This document shows, one piece after another, positions 33,256-41,675 of a stretch of 64,000 nucleotides of DNA. Where the stretch lies: the NCBI GenBank assembly GCA_041671025.1, contig JBAZCI010000001.1, positions 1 to 64,000 of the forward strand. The letters are read 5' to 3'. Every line of letters begins with the position of its first letter. The stretch's first letter is position 1. A program made the translations under genes and the position numbers. This stretch comes from JBAZCI01 sp041671025. Lineage in GTDB: Bacteria; Patescibacteriota; Patescibacteriia; UBA10025. The notes below the pieces were generated by a model, which did not search any database, had not been told where the DNA came from, and saw nothing but the letters and a program-made list of their open reading frames with translations.

Positions 33256-34761
33256 CTACCGGATAGAGTAAATATCAACTTTACGAAGCATTTCCAAGGC
33301 AAGCTGGATTCTATCCGCATTTGACGCGTAAAGCGTAAACAACCTGTCCCCACGCCTGCACCGGTCACCAATCCGCTTATTCAAGAAAATACCTCCATGT
33401 TTATCAAACGGCGCGCCCAGTACCCGGGCGACATCATTAATCGCATGATTATCAACCTTTTTAACAATCCCGGCACCACGCGCATGTACACGGTGTCGTT
33501 TTGCGCCGAGTGTCACATCCTCAGAATCAATCGTCGAACGACCGCCTTGTACACGGATGATATGCTGCATTTTCTTCCATGCTTTTCCTGACACCAGTAT
33601 ATCCCTGGCTAAAGAACTTCCCGTCCCCCGATGAGCGATGCCGACAAGTTCAAAAATCATGCCCGCGAGACGTATTGACTTGTCCTCGAGATCTTTTGGC
33701 CGCCATTCTTTTTGCTGCAAAACACGAAGCACGTCCCGGGCCTCAAGCGCCGGTCCGATACCTCTGCCGACCGATTCGCGGGAATCCGTCATAACAATTT
33801 TCATCTTGATCCCGAACTTTCTCCCCAGGTAGCGGAATCGCGTGCCGATGCGCACCGCGTGTTTCAGCGAAGGTATTTTTGTCGTCGGCCCGTACGGCAA
33901 ATCAATGACTAGGTGAGTAACTCCCATGGCAACTTTTTTTGCCATAATTGAAACCATCATTTTGGTATACGGTTCGAGGGAAATCGGCCGTGACACATGG
34001 ATGATGGCATCATCAGCAGGCGCCAAGTCAAGTCCCCCGCCCCATACCAGGCACCCTTTTGTTGCACGGACTATTTCTTTTATCTTTTTCGTATTAAAGC
34101 TTACCGGTGCCAATACCTCCATAGTATCTGCCGTTCCCGAGGGAGACGTAATAGCCCGGGACGATGTCTTTGGGATTAATAATCCCATCGCAGCGACGAT
34201 CGGCACAACAATCATGGTGGTCCGATTACCGGCAAGTCCTCCGACAGAATGCTTGTCACAGACGATTGCCGAACCGAATTTGACCTGCTCTCCGGTTTCT
34301 GCGATCGCTTTTGTGAGATAATACAACTCTTCATCTGAATATTCTTTGACAAAGCTCGAGGCGACAAAATAGGTGATGTCGACAGTGCTCAAGCGATGAT
34401 CGACAAGATCGCGGATAATTGAATAAAACTCCTTGTACTTCAGACGGTTGCCGAGCAATTTTTTCTTGATTGCTTGAATTGACGGCGGGCGGGACAACCG
34501 GTCAATCTGGATCGGTGCGCCATTCGCAAGCATCGGAGAAAACGCCTGCCAGACTTCTCGGAAAATTCCAACTTGTCCCCGTTTTACTTTTTCCCTACTG
34601 AAAAAAGCGCGGGCAACGCTTCGTTTTTTGCCCACCCTCAGTTCCACCATGTCCCCGAGCTGGATACCAAAAATCGCCCCCTCTTCTTCACGGAGCACGA
34701 CAATAGGCGGCGAACTGTCTGAAGTGAAATCAAGCTTCTTAGCGCGAAGGAGCAATGACAT
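33256..34761 (-). CDS. AMP phosphorylase (archaeal-type DeoA family)
   Basis: A 501-residue protein. The N-terminal extension of about 80 residues is typical of archaeal AMP phosphorylase. The phosphorylase core follows: CDKHSVGGLAGNRTTMIVVPIVAAMG, SRAITSPSGTADTMEVLAPV, GGLDLAPADD, DSRESVGRGIGPALEARDVLRVL. It converts AMP plus Pi to adenine and ribose-1,5-bisphosphate, the first step of the AMP-salvage route that in some archaea and CPR ends in RuBisCO. No R15P isomerase or RuBisCO lies in this window. Confidence 0.92.
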   Translation of the reverse strand: MSLLLRAKKLDFTSDSSPPIVVLREEEGAIFGIQLGDMVELRVGKKRSVARAFFSREKVKRGQVGIFREVWQAFSPMLANGAPIQIDRLSRPPSIQAIKKKLLGNRLKYKEFYSIIRDLVDHRLSTVDITYFVASSFVKEYSDEELYYLTKAIAETGEQVKFGSAIVCDKHSVGGLAGNRTTMIVVPIVAAMGLLIPKTSSRAITSPSGTADTMEVLAPVSFNTKKIKEIVRATKGCLVWGGGLDLAPADDAIIHVSRPISLEPYTKMMVSIMAKKVAMGVTHLVIDLPYGPTTKIPSLKHAVRIGTRFRYLGRKFGIKMKIVMTDSRESVGRGIGPALEARDVLRVLQQKEWRPKDLEDKSIRLAGMIFELVGIAHRGTGSSLARDILVSGKAWKKMQHIIRVQGGRSTIDSEDVTLGAKRHRVHARGAGIVKKVDNHAINDVARVLGAPFDKHGGIFLNKRIGDRCRRGDRLFTLYASNADRIQLALEMLRKVDIYSIR

Positions 34762-34773
34762 ATCCGGGCAAGC

Positions 34774-35697
34774 TCACATCAACCGCTGTCGACGGGCAAT
34801 ACCGATAATTCCCAGGAACAGGCCGACTAACAAAATGGTAATAATCCATAATCCTGAATCGTGCGTGGCAAACGGGAGACCGACGACGTTCATGCCATAA
34901 TACCCGGTAATTACCGTCAATGGGAGGAGCGCAACAGAGATGACGGTAAGTGTCTTAATCGTATCATTTGTCCGCTGAGTTAATAACGACTGATTCGTTT
35001 CATGCAGGCCTTCGATAGTATCTTTATAGGCATCCACGGTGATAAGGGCCTTTTCTAAATAATCATGAACGTCATCAAAATACACTTCGAGATCTTTTGA
35101 AAAAAACGTGTACTTCGCCGCAACAAGCCTGCCGACAATCAACACCTGCGGTTCAAGAATGCGCCTGATGGTCAGTACCTGCCTACGGGCCACGGCAAGA
35201 CGGAAGACGGTTTCCCGGTCCTGCTGGGTATATACCTTATCCTCCAAGTCGGTGACCAACTCTCCTGTCGAGTCAATAATCGGTAAATACTGCCGGTACA
35301 TGACATCCAGTATTTTGTAGAGAAGATAGCCGGAGTTATTTTTGAGCGGATCATAGGATACCGCGCGTTTGCTTTTTGAAACAAAGCTGTTCCAGTATTT
35401 TCTCAACGTCGGAAGCGGTTCGTTGGTTACCGTTACCAAATACTGGCGACCTGCAAATACCATGAGTTCGTGGATACGAATACGCTGCTGCTGCTCATCA
35501 TAATAAGGAAAATGAAACACAAAAAAAGCGTACCGGGGATAGAAGTCAACTTTGGGACGCTGGGTGGTGCCTAAACAGTCTTTTAAATCCAAGAGATGAA
35601 AGCGAAACCGATTTTGAAGATACCGCGTATCTTCCTCGGTGACCTGGTCAATATGCAGCCAGATCAATTTGTTGATTTTCACTTCTTGGCGTGACAT
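34774..35697 (-). CDS. corA: CorA-type Mg2+/divalent cation channel
   Basis: A 307-residue protein. A long cytoplasmic N-terminal domain (residues about 1-240) ends in two helices. YYGMNVVGLPF carries the GMN signature at the pore mouth, followed by the second helix IITILLVGLFLGIIG and the basic C-terminus RRQRLM. CorA forms a pentameric Mg2+ (or Co/Ni) channel. It is 12 nt upstream of the AMP phosphorylase gene and likely cotranscribed. Confidence 0.93.
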   Translation of the reverse strand: MSRQEVKINKLIWLHIDQVTEEDTRYLQNRFRFHLLDLKDCLGTTQRPKVDFYPRYAFFVFHFPYYDEQQQRIRIHELMVFAGRQYLVTVTNEPLPTLRKYWNSFVSKSKRAVSYDPLKNNSGYLLYKILDVMYRQYLPIIDSTGELVTDLEDKVYTQQDRETVFRLAVARRQVLTIRRILEPQVLIVGRLVAAKYTFFSKDLEVYFDDVHDYLEKALITVDAYKDTIEGLHETNQSLLTQRTNDTIKTLTVISVALLPLTVITGYYGMNVVGLPFATHDSGLWIITILLVGLFLGIIGIARRQRLM

Positions 35698-35760
35698 GGG
35701 TATAGTATAAAACTTTTTTTGAAAAAAATACAGCGGCGAGCGTCCTCACTCGAATCTTTA

Positions 35761-36417
35761 TTATCTCGATTTTTCTACGCCGACCCTTTTACACCATTGG
35801 CGGATCGCGCACTCTGAACATTTTGGAGAGATCGGCGTACACACATTTTGACCCCAGGTAACCAGCAATACGTTAATATCGCGCCAATACGTGCGGGGGA
35901 GCTTTTTCCTCAGCGCCATTTCAGTCTCAAAAGGAGTACGCGTACGGACATACCCAAGCCGGTTAGAAATGCGATGCACATGGGTGTCCACACAAATGCC
36001 GTCCTTGCCGAATCCGAGACTGACGACCAGATTTGCCGTTTTTCTTCCAACGCCCGGGAGCTCCACCAGCTGCTCGATTGAGTCCGGGACAGTTCCTGCA
36101 TATTGATCAATCAATATCCTGCACACGCGAAGAATGTTTCGCGCTTTTGTATGATAAAACCCGACAGGGTAGATCAGCTTCTCAATCCGTTTCTGAGACA
36201 GGCGGAGCATGCTGACCGGAGAATCCGCGACGGCAAAAAGTTTTCGAGAAGCGGCCGCGGTCGTGGTGTCCTTTGTCCGCAAGCTGAGCATGGTGGAAAT
36301 CAGAATCCGAAACGGATCATTTTTTTCCTCCGCAATAACTTCCACGATCGGCGTTTCATATGCCTGAACCGCGCGCTTGAGACGGGGAACAATTTTTTGC
36401 ATTTGGGGAATATTCAT
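35761..36417 (-). CDS. nth: Endonuclease III
   Basis: A 218-residue HhH-GPD glycosylase. The HhH motif is LPGVGRKTANLVV, the catalytic Lys lies in MLSLRTKDT (Lys) and the catalytic Asp in VDTHVHRISNRLG. The Fe-S loop is C-x6-C-x2-C-x5-C in VCTPISPKCSECAIRQWC. It removes oxidised pyrimidines and nicks the abasic site. It is the first gene of a run with corA and the AMP phosphorylase. The start MNIPQMQ is the family start. Confidence 0.95.
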   Translation of the reverse strand: MNIPQMQKIVPRLKRAVQAYETPIVEVIAEEKNDPFRILISTMLSLRTKDTTTAAASRKLFAVADSPVSMLRLSQKRIEKLIYPVGFYHTKARNILRVCRILIDQYAGTVPDSIEQLVELPGVGRKTANLVVSLGFGKDGICVDTHVHRISNRLGYVRTRTPFETEMALRKKLPRTYWRDINVLLVTWGQNVCTPISPKCSECAIRQWCKRVGVEKSR

Positions 36418-36527
36418 AAAGTTACCATAGCATGAACACGTACGAGATAAAACCATACTCCCTACGCTAACAACAATGAAAGGAGCGCTTGAATACCTTC
36501 ACCTCCCCTGCTACAATCATCCTGCTT

Positions 36528-37196
36528 ATGCGCAGACTGCTCAAACGCCGTAGAAAACAGTTTTATCTCATACTGGCCGGATTAGCGATTATTGCCGCCG
36601 GAGGAGCTTTTGCATTCAGTTTGTGGGTAAAAGACACGGCGATTGTTCAAACGCTCAGCGGGGACCAAAATTCATCAGGAGCACTGCCGATAAGCGGTGA
36701 AAAAGAGACGCCCCCGCGCGAGACACTGGCACATGACGTCCCCGATCACCTATGGATTCCGGACCGCAACATCGACACACCGGTGATATACGTATCCGAG
36801 ACGAGCGAAGAAGTATTTCAGGACGCGCTCGCAAACGGTGTCGTACACTATCCCGGCACCGCTGTGCCGGGCGAACCGGGAAATCCGTATATCTTCGGTC
36901 ATTCGTCAGACTACCAGTGGAAACCGGGAAGCTATAAAAAAGTATTTAAACCGCTCGTAGACATCCCCCTGAACACGATCATACGTATTACCAACCATGA
37001 GGGAAAACTTTTTATATACAAAGTCATTGAAACCAAGATCGTCGGACCAAAAGAAACATCGGTCCTCGACCAGGGTAATAATGAGCGAACACTGTTAAGC
37101 CTTCAGACATCGTGGCCCGTGGGCACCGCGCTGAAACGTTTTGTCGCAATTGCCGAACTTGATGAACAAGCGACATACGGACCGACAGCACCGTAA
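36528..37196 (+). CDS. Sortase family protein with catalytic Cys replaced by Ser
   Basis: A 222-residue membrane-anchored protein. One N-terminal transmembrane helix (residues 12-33) is followed by a sortase domain with YIFGHSSDYQW (His125) and the C-terminal LLSLQTSWPVGTALKR. Sortases have TLxTC here; this one has SLQTS, with TCG (Ser195) at the Cys position, and keeps the Arg (Arg204). If the start is TTG at 36489 (AAAGGAG upstream) the N-terminus would be longer. It might use Ser, act on other chemistry, or be inactive. It is followed after 36 nt by a secreted PHP-dockerin gene. Confidence 0.85.
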   Translation: MRRLLKRRRKQFYLILAGLAIIAAGGAFAFSLWVKDTAIVQTLSGDQNSSGALPISGEKETPPRETLAHDVPDHLWIPDRNIDTPVIYVSETSEEVFQDALANGVVHYPGTAVPGEPGNPYIFGHSSDYQWKPGSYKKVFKPLVDIPLNTIIRITNHEGKLFIYKVIETKIVGPKETSVLDQGNNERTLLSLQTSWPVGTALKRFVAIAELDEQATYGPTAP

Positions 37197-37232
37197 ATAC
37201 AACGTACCCGCCTACTACGTAATGACAACCAC

Positions 37233-39101
37233 ATGAAAAAAATATTCGCATATCTCTCCCGTATCGCCCCTGCCGTTGTCGCTGGGAGCATGATGTTTCA
37301 GCCGTTTCATGCTGATATTCCCCAAAAAAATAAACCTGCGGCCCCGCAATATCCGAATACACCCGCAAAAGATTTTCATTCTGACGCACCCTGGGTATTT
37401 CGAGGCGGCCTCACTTCGGATATCCCTATTATCACATTCATTAAAGATGCGAACATCGACCCGCTGCTCTTAGATTATGTCGCGTACTATATGTCTGATA
37501 CTAATGAACTGATCGCACGGTATGACCCCAATCCGGACATGACAGTTAATTATGGAATTTGGTGGTTACGATTGTACGGATTAGACCCGGCAGAACAAGG
37601 ACTGGCCGTGGGAGATACGCTCAAACTCCGGGTCGAAACACGATTCCGAGATCAACTCGTTTGGCATACGTATCAATATTTTTTGGAAATACAGATCGGG
37701 CCGCCACTGCCTTCGTTGGCCGGGTGGTATCGGGGAGATACGCATCACCACACGTATTATTCGGATAACACGTTTGAATTTGGCGGAGAACCCTTATTTG
37801 ACGCTCAAGCCGCGGAATCAACGGGACTCGACTGGATGGCGGTTACCGACCATTCTTATGACGTCACTCCCGCAGAGTGGGATGAGATAAAGCTGCGATC
37901 ATCGCAAAGTTCAACTTCAACTTTTCGATTACTCCCGGGACTTGAATTTTCTGCCGACAACAACAACACGAACGACAATGTAGACGACCGTATTCACCTC
38001 CTCGGCTTTGGCCTCCAAAATTGGATATCCGGTCCCGAAAGTATTCCGTCATTTGACGTGCACGCCAATGCGCCGCGGACGCTTTCTGCAATTCTCGGTG
38101 ACATTCAAGCGCAAATTGGCGTTGCCTATGCTTCGCATCCCGAGGCTGAACCCATCCAAGCATTGGAATGGTCCATCCTGCCCAAATGGACAGATCAAAA
38201 TTATTCCGATGCGCTGGCGTCTCCGATATTTGCCGGATTAGAAATTTTTAACCGGCGGCAAACATCAGCCAACAACAACTCGGTCACAACAGGAAATATG
38301 AATCCGTTTCCCTGGTCATTCATTTCTAATTGGGATACCGAGTGGCTCAATGGCATAACAAAATACAACCAGCTCCTCGGCGCAAATCTCAATCGCAAGA
38401 TATTCATCGCCGGGGGAGCCGACGCGCATGGCGACGCGAACTACCAAACCTTTAATACATCGGGATCTGTCAACGTCTCGGCAAACAATAACGCAATAGG
38501 AAAAGTGCATACTGCCGTATACCTGCCCGGCGGATTGACCGATACAAACATTATCGATGCATTGCGTAATGGGCGTGCAATTGCAACCGACGGCCCCCTG
38601 GGCACGCTGGAGGTGCGTAGAAACAGCTCAACAATTGCACAAATCGGTGACCGTATCCCTTACCAAGGGGCAGATCAACTCGCCATACAGGCCGTTTCGA
38701 GCACCGAATTTGGATCGCTGACAGAAGCTATATTGCACGTAGTTAATGCATCAGGAACAACAACAGTACCTCTCCCCCTCAGTGGATTGTCGTCCTCGGT
38801 TTCGATACCCATTTCGCAATTAAACAAGCCCGCTCCGCTTGCCGTCTGGCTGGAGACGCGCACGGCAGAGGGATATCGCAGTTTTTCAAATCCGATATGG
38901 CTTGACGTAGTGTGCGGGGATGCGAACGGAGACGGACTCATTTCAATTGCAGATCCGGTCAATCTGATCAACTACATTTTTGCGGGCGGGCCCGCTCCCG
39001 TATCGGGCGACCCCGATCATTCGGGACGAATAGATATAGGCGATGCGGTGTACCTGATCAACTACATATTTGCCAGCGGCCCGGCACCCGTCTGCTCGTA
39101 A
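37233..39101 (+). CDS. Secreted PHP-type metallohydrolase with C-terminal dockerin pair
   Basis: A 622-residue protein. An N-terminal hydrophobic signal (about residues 5-28) is followed by a beta domain (about 50-155), then a PHP domain beginning RGDTHHHTYYSDN (Asp169, His171, His173) and continuing with AVTDHSYD, LLPGLEFSAD, ASHPEAEP and GGADAHGD, all metal-ligand motifs of CehA/PHP hydrolases. Residues about 500-565 are a beta module. The tail has two dockerin repeats: GDANGDGLISIADPVNLINYIF and GDPDHSGRIDIGDAVYLINYIF. Its substrate is unknown. No LPxTG motif is present. Confidence 0.88.
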   Translation: MKKIFAYLSRIAPAVVAGSMMFQPFHADIPQKNKPAAPQYPNTPAKDFHSDAPWVFRGGLTSDIPIITFIKDANIDPLLLDYVAYYMSDTNELIARYDPNPDMTVNYGIWWLRLYGLDPAEQGLAVGDTLKLRVETRFRDQLVWHTYQYFLEIQIGPPLPSLAGWYRGDTHHHTYYSDNTFEFGGEPLFDAQAAESTGLDWMAVTDHSYDVTPAEWDEIKLRSSQSSTSTFRLLPGLEFSADNNNTNDNVDDRIHLLGFGLQNWISGPESIPSFDVHANAPRTLSAILGDIQAQIGVAYASHPEAEPIQALEWSILPKWTDQNYSDALASPIFAGLEIFNRRQTSANNNSVTTGNMNPFPWSFISNWDTEWLNGITKYNQLLGANLNRKIFIAGGADAHGDANYQTFNTSGSVNVSANNNAIGKVHTAVYLPGGLTDTNIIDALRNGRAIATDGPLGTLEVRRNSSTIAQIGDRIPYQGADQLAIQAVSSTEFGSLTEAILHVVNASGTTTVPLPLSGLSSSVSIPISQLNKPAPLAVWLETRTAEGYRSFSNPIWLDVVCGDANGDGLISIADPVNLINYIFAGGPAPVSGDPDHSGRIDIGDAVYLINYIFASGPAPVCS

Positions 39102-39179
39102 TTTTTTAATACTACATTCCGCATCCACGCAAGGTATCTACTTCATCCACTTTGCAAAATACTCAGATAACGTATAAAT

Positions 39180-39248
39180 GCGCGGCGCGCTGTTTGAGGT
39201 CGCGCGCATACTGGTGAATTATAACAAGCGACCGAGTTCGCGCCGCGC
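39180..39248. repeat. Long GC-rich nested hairpin
   Basis: Outer arms GCGCGGCGCG and CGCGCCGCGC (10 bp) enclose inner arms GGTCGC and GCGACC around a 24-nt loop. It lies in the gap between the PHP-dockerin and ispH genes (convergent). No ORF fits. It could be a terminator-like or cruciform element, or part of a small RNA. Confidence 0.6.
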
Positions 39249-39263
39249 TGTCTTTTCTTTTCC

Positions 39264-39299
39264 CCCTACTTTTCTTTGGACAAGCAAAGAAAAGTAGGG
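39264..39299. repeat. 15-bp perfect hairpin CCCTACTTTTCTTTG
   Basis: CCCTACTTTTCTTTG and CAAAGAAAAGTAGGG around a 6-nt GACAAG loop. This is a widespread intergenic palindrome type, probably acting as a transcription terminator or processing site. The rest of this 295-nt gap holds only the GC-rich nested hairpin. Confidence 0.75.
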
Positions 39300-39397
39300 C
39301 CATCGGAGAAAAATTTCTTTATACAGTACTCAACTAACTGCCAATTTTTCGCAACATGGCCAGCTGGCTGTATGAGACGTTCATTGGTCGCTATTCT

Positions 39398-40402
39398 CTA
39401 CACATTCATCTTCGATCCGCTCTCGATGCGATGCTTTTGAACTATTGAATGGGTGATGCCTTTTTCGGCGGCGGCTTTTTTGATTTCCGGAGGAAGATTG
39501 AACCATACGCGTTCCTGAAGCGTTTCCAATTCCTCGACGCTCGAGGCTCCCCGATTCTGTAAAAATTGAACCACCCGCTGGACTACATCTTCGGGGCCGG
39601 ACGCGCCTGAAGTAATTCCGATGGTTTGTACATCTGCAAGCCATCCCGTATCGATATCCCGCTCATCATTAATGCGGTACGACGCAACACCCTCTGCGCG
39701 TGCAACTTCAACAAGCCGATTGGTGTTCGAACTCGTCTTGGAGCCGACGACCAGAATAAGCTGAGCATGCTTCGCTAAATCCTTCACCGCCCGCTGGCGA
39801 TTCGTCGTCGCATAACAAATATCTGATGTCGGCGGGAGCATGACTGACGGATACTTTTTTTGAATCGCGTCTAAAACTGCTTTCGTATCGTCAACGGAAA
39901 GCGTTGTCTGCGTGAGAACAATCAATTTTTTTTGCTGATCAGGCGTGAGGACAAGCTGTTCGATATCGTCTTCCGTGTCTACAATGACCGTTGACTCCAA
40001 AGCCTCGCCGCTTGTCCCCAACAATTCGACATGTCCGCGATGTCCGACAAGCAGGATGGTGTATCCTTCCCGAGCAAACCGCTTTGCCTCAAGATGCACT
40101 TTTGTCACGAGCGGACAGGTCGCATCAATGATGTGGACATTCCGCGACCGCGCTGCTTCATAATCTGACGGCGGACTCCCGTGCGCACTAAAAACGGCAT
40201 GTGCATGCTCCGGTATTTCTAAGACCGTTTCGATAAAGATGACGCCCTTTTTTTCCAAATCTCTGACGACATGATCGTTATGCACAATCGCGTGCTTCAC
40301 ATACACCGGCTTCCCGTATACTTCCAACGCCAATTCAACCACGTCGATGGCGCGGTCTACACCTGCACAAAATCCCCTTGGTTTTGCAAGCAATATCTTC
40401 AT
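39398..40402 (-). CDS. ispH: 4-hydroxy-3-methylbut-2-enyl diphosphate reductase IspH (LytB)
   Basis: A 334-residue protein: MKILLAKPRGFCAGVDRAI holds the first Cys ligand; IDATCPLVTKVH the second; PTSDICYATTNRQRAV the third. FSAHGSPP and VVGSKTSSNTNRL complete the LytB signature. It carries a [4Fe-4S] cluster and makes IPP and DMAPP, the last MEP-pathway step. The start at 40402 is preferred; 40414 is possible. Other MEP genes are not in the window. It supplies isoprenoids for lipid carriers and, potentially, carotenoids or retinal. Confidence 0.95.
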   Translation of the reverse strand: MKILLAKPRGFCAGVDRAIDVVELALEVYGKPVYVKHAIVHNDHVVRDLEKKGVIFIETVLEIPEHAHAVFSAHGSPPSDYEAARSRNVHIIDATCPLVTKVHLEAKRFAREGYTILLVGHRGHVELLGTSGEALESTVIVDTEDDIEQLVLTPDQQKKLIVLTQTTLSVDDTKAVLDAIQKKYPSVMLPPTSDICYATTNRQRAVKDLAKHAQLILVVGSKTSSNTNRLVEVARAEGVASYRINDERDIDTGWLADVQTIGITSGASGPEDVVQRVVQFLQNRGASSVEELETLQERVWFNLPPEIKKAAAEKGITHSIVQKHRIESGSKMNV

Positions 40403-40447
40403 ATTCGTGGGCATTGTACCAGCCATGCGGATGTACGACAAGTTCGC

Positions 40448-40476
40448 TTGATTTTTCCGCAAAAACACCATATGCT
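40448..40476 (+). promoter_or_regulatory. Sigma-70 promoter of the 59-aa membrane gene
   Basis: TTGATT, 17 nt, TATGCT. Confidence 0.6.
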
Positions 40477-40500
40477 TCCTGCCGAGAAGGAGGGAATCTT

Positions 40501-40680
40501 ATGTCGCTCTTCACACGCGCTGCGGGCACATTCACCATCGTTTCAATTGTATTCGGCATGTCCATACTTTTATGGATATGCATCTTCCTGCCTTGTGCCG
40601 CCTACCTCTTTGTTTTATGGCTCTTCCAAAAACAACATCGAAAACATTTTGTCCCCATGGACAAGTCTCCGGCCATATAA
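40501..40680 (+). CDS. Small membrane protein, 59 aa
   Basis: Start ATG with SD GGAGGG and 6-nt spacing. A long hydrophobic region (residues 11-43, FTIVSIVFGMSILLWICIFLPCAAYLFVLWLF) is followed by a basic cytoplasmic tail (QKQHRKHF). It has its own promoter, and its stop codon lies inside the terminator hairpin. No family recognised. Confidence 0.6.
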   Translation: MSLFTRAAGTFTIVSIVFGMSILLWICIFLPCAAYLFVLWLFQKQHRKHFVPMDKSPAI

Positions 40681-40700
40681 CTATGTGCCGGTGTTTTTTT
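40669..40700 (+). terminator. Terminator of the 59-aa gene
   Basis: CCGGC and GCCGG arms followed by T7. Confidence 0.65.
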
Positions 40701-40701
40701 G

Positions 40702-40756
40702 AAAAAAAAGAAACCCCACATCTACCATTCGTATAACGAAATCAGAATGCGAGGTT
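40702..40756 (-). terminator. Terminator of the 170-aa gene
   Basis: On the minus strand AACCTCGCATTC pairs with GAATG...GTGGGGTT, then a T run; the pairing is imperfect. Confidence 0.6.
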
Positions 40757-40822
40757 TTGAACGTTTGTGCAAGAGCTAAGCCAAGAGTCTCAGGAGACCA
40801 AAGACTTCAGAAGTCCAAAGGG

Positions 40823-41335
40823 CTAACTTTTGCTACTTGCGAAGCGAACCGCAGGCTGGCCGCCGCCCAAGTCATATAGGAGCCAGCGCCAGTCCAACAT
40901 GACCGTGTCGTGGTCCACACAGAGAGAAGGCACGAACAAGCAGCCACCCTGACGCTGTACAACTGACTTCCAGAAGTAAATACTTTTCTTGCCGAATACC
41001 CTCTTGAAGGTAGCGGCGCCAAGTTTCTTGATCGCCAGAGCATCCTGCAGATTTCCACAGGATTCTAGCAGGTTATGCTCCTGGAGATATTTGTTGATGA
41101 CCAGACCGGCCACCGCCCCATTTTGCTGCTCGTCGTGCAACCACAGCAACATGTCCTTGGCAATGTCGTAGTCGGTACGTCCCGTGCTTTCCAACATCGG
41201 ATACATGACCTTCTTCATCCAGTCGGGGTACGCCGGTTTGATCGAACGACTAACCCTGACGATAGTTTTTACCGGAATTTCTTGCTTCAAAGCCGCCTCA
41301 ACTTTACCTTTACCGAGAGCAGTTTTTGTAGCCAT
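40823..41335 (-). CDS. Hypothetical basic protein, 170 aa
   Basis: Start chosen at the ATG of MATKTALGKGKVEAAL; an upstream start at 41359 gives a Lys-rich extension. It is soluble, with a basic N-terminal half and a helical middle (DYDIAKDMLLWLHDEQ; AVAGLVINKYLQEH). SIYFWKSVVQRQGG may form an amphipathic helix, and the C-terminal third is Trp-rich (MLDWRWLLYDLGGG). No domain recognised. A palindrome overlaps its -10 region. Confidence 0.6.
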   Translation of the reverse strand: MATKTALGKGKVEAALKQEIPVKTIVRVSRSIKPAYPDWMKKVMYPMLESTGRTDYDIAKDMLLWLHDEQQNGAVAGLVINKYLQEHNLLESCGNLQDALAIKKLGAATFKRVFGKKSIYFWKSVVQRQGGCLFVPSLCVDHDTVMLDWRWLLYDLGGGQPAVRFASSKS

Positions 41336-41419
41336 TGCTACTTTCTTTCTTCTGACCAATGGTCAGGGTTCTTCCTTTGCCTATTAGGGCTACCTTGTTT
41401 TGTAAGGTACGAAATAACG

Positions 41420-41452
41420 AATCATGATGTCATGATATAGGAATTTTGTCAA
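41420..41452 (-). promoter_or_regulatory. Promoter with overlapping palindrome for the 170-aa gene
   Basis: On the minus strand TTGACA (41447-41452) lies 16-18 nt before a region containing ATCATGA-TG-TCATGAT, a 16-bp palindrome at 41421-41436 that covers the expected -10. This suggests repression by a dyad-binding regulator; the -10 itself is poor. Confidence 0.45.
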
Positions 41453-41590
41453 CACATTGTCGGTGTTTTTTTACGATGTGTGAAAAAAAATGTGACGTAT
41501 TACAATATGAACCCATCTCGAATCCCGAACAAAGTGAGGGATGAGAGATCCTCATACAAGATGATTCATATGTAAGACATACTTGTATGA

Positions 41591-41650
41591 AGATTTCTCT
41601 CCTTTGCCGTTCGGTCGCCCATGGCGACCTCTCGTCTCAGGATCGAAATG
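41591..41650. repeat. ATTTCGA...GAGAAATCT element carrying a hairpin insert
   Basis: Read on the minus strand it is CATTTCGATCC...GAGAGAAATCTTC with an internal perfect hairpin GGTCGCC-CAT-GGCGACC (41613-41629). Same family as 42184-42236 and 22461-22488. The surrounding 316-nt gap (41360-41675) otherwise holds only the promoter palindrome and a CATACAAG-containing stem (TCATACAAG at 41550 region, CTTGTATGA at 41583). Confidence 0.65.
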
Positions 41651-41675
41651 GGAAAAGAGAGTAGCGCACCGTTTA

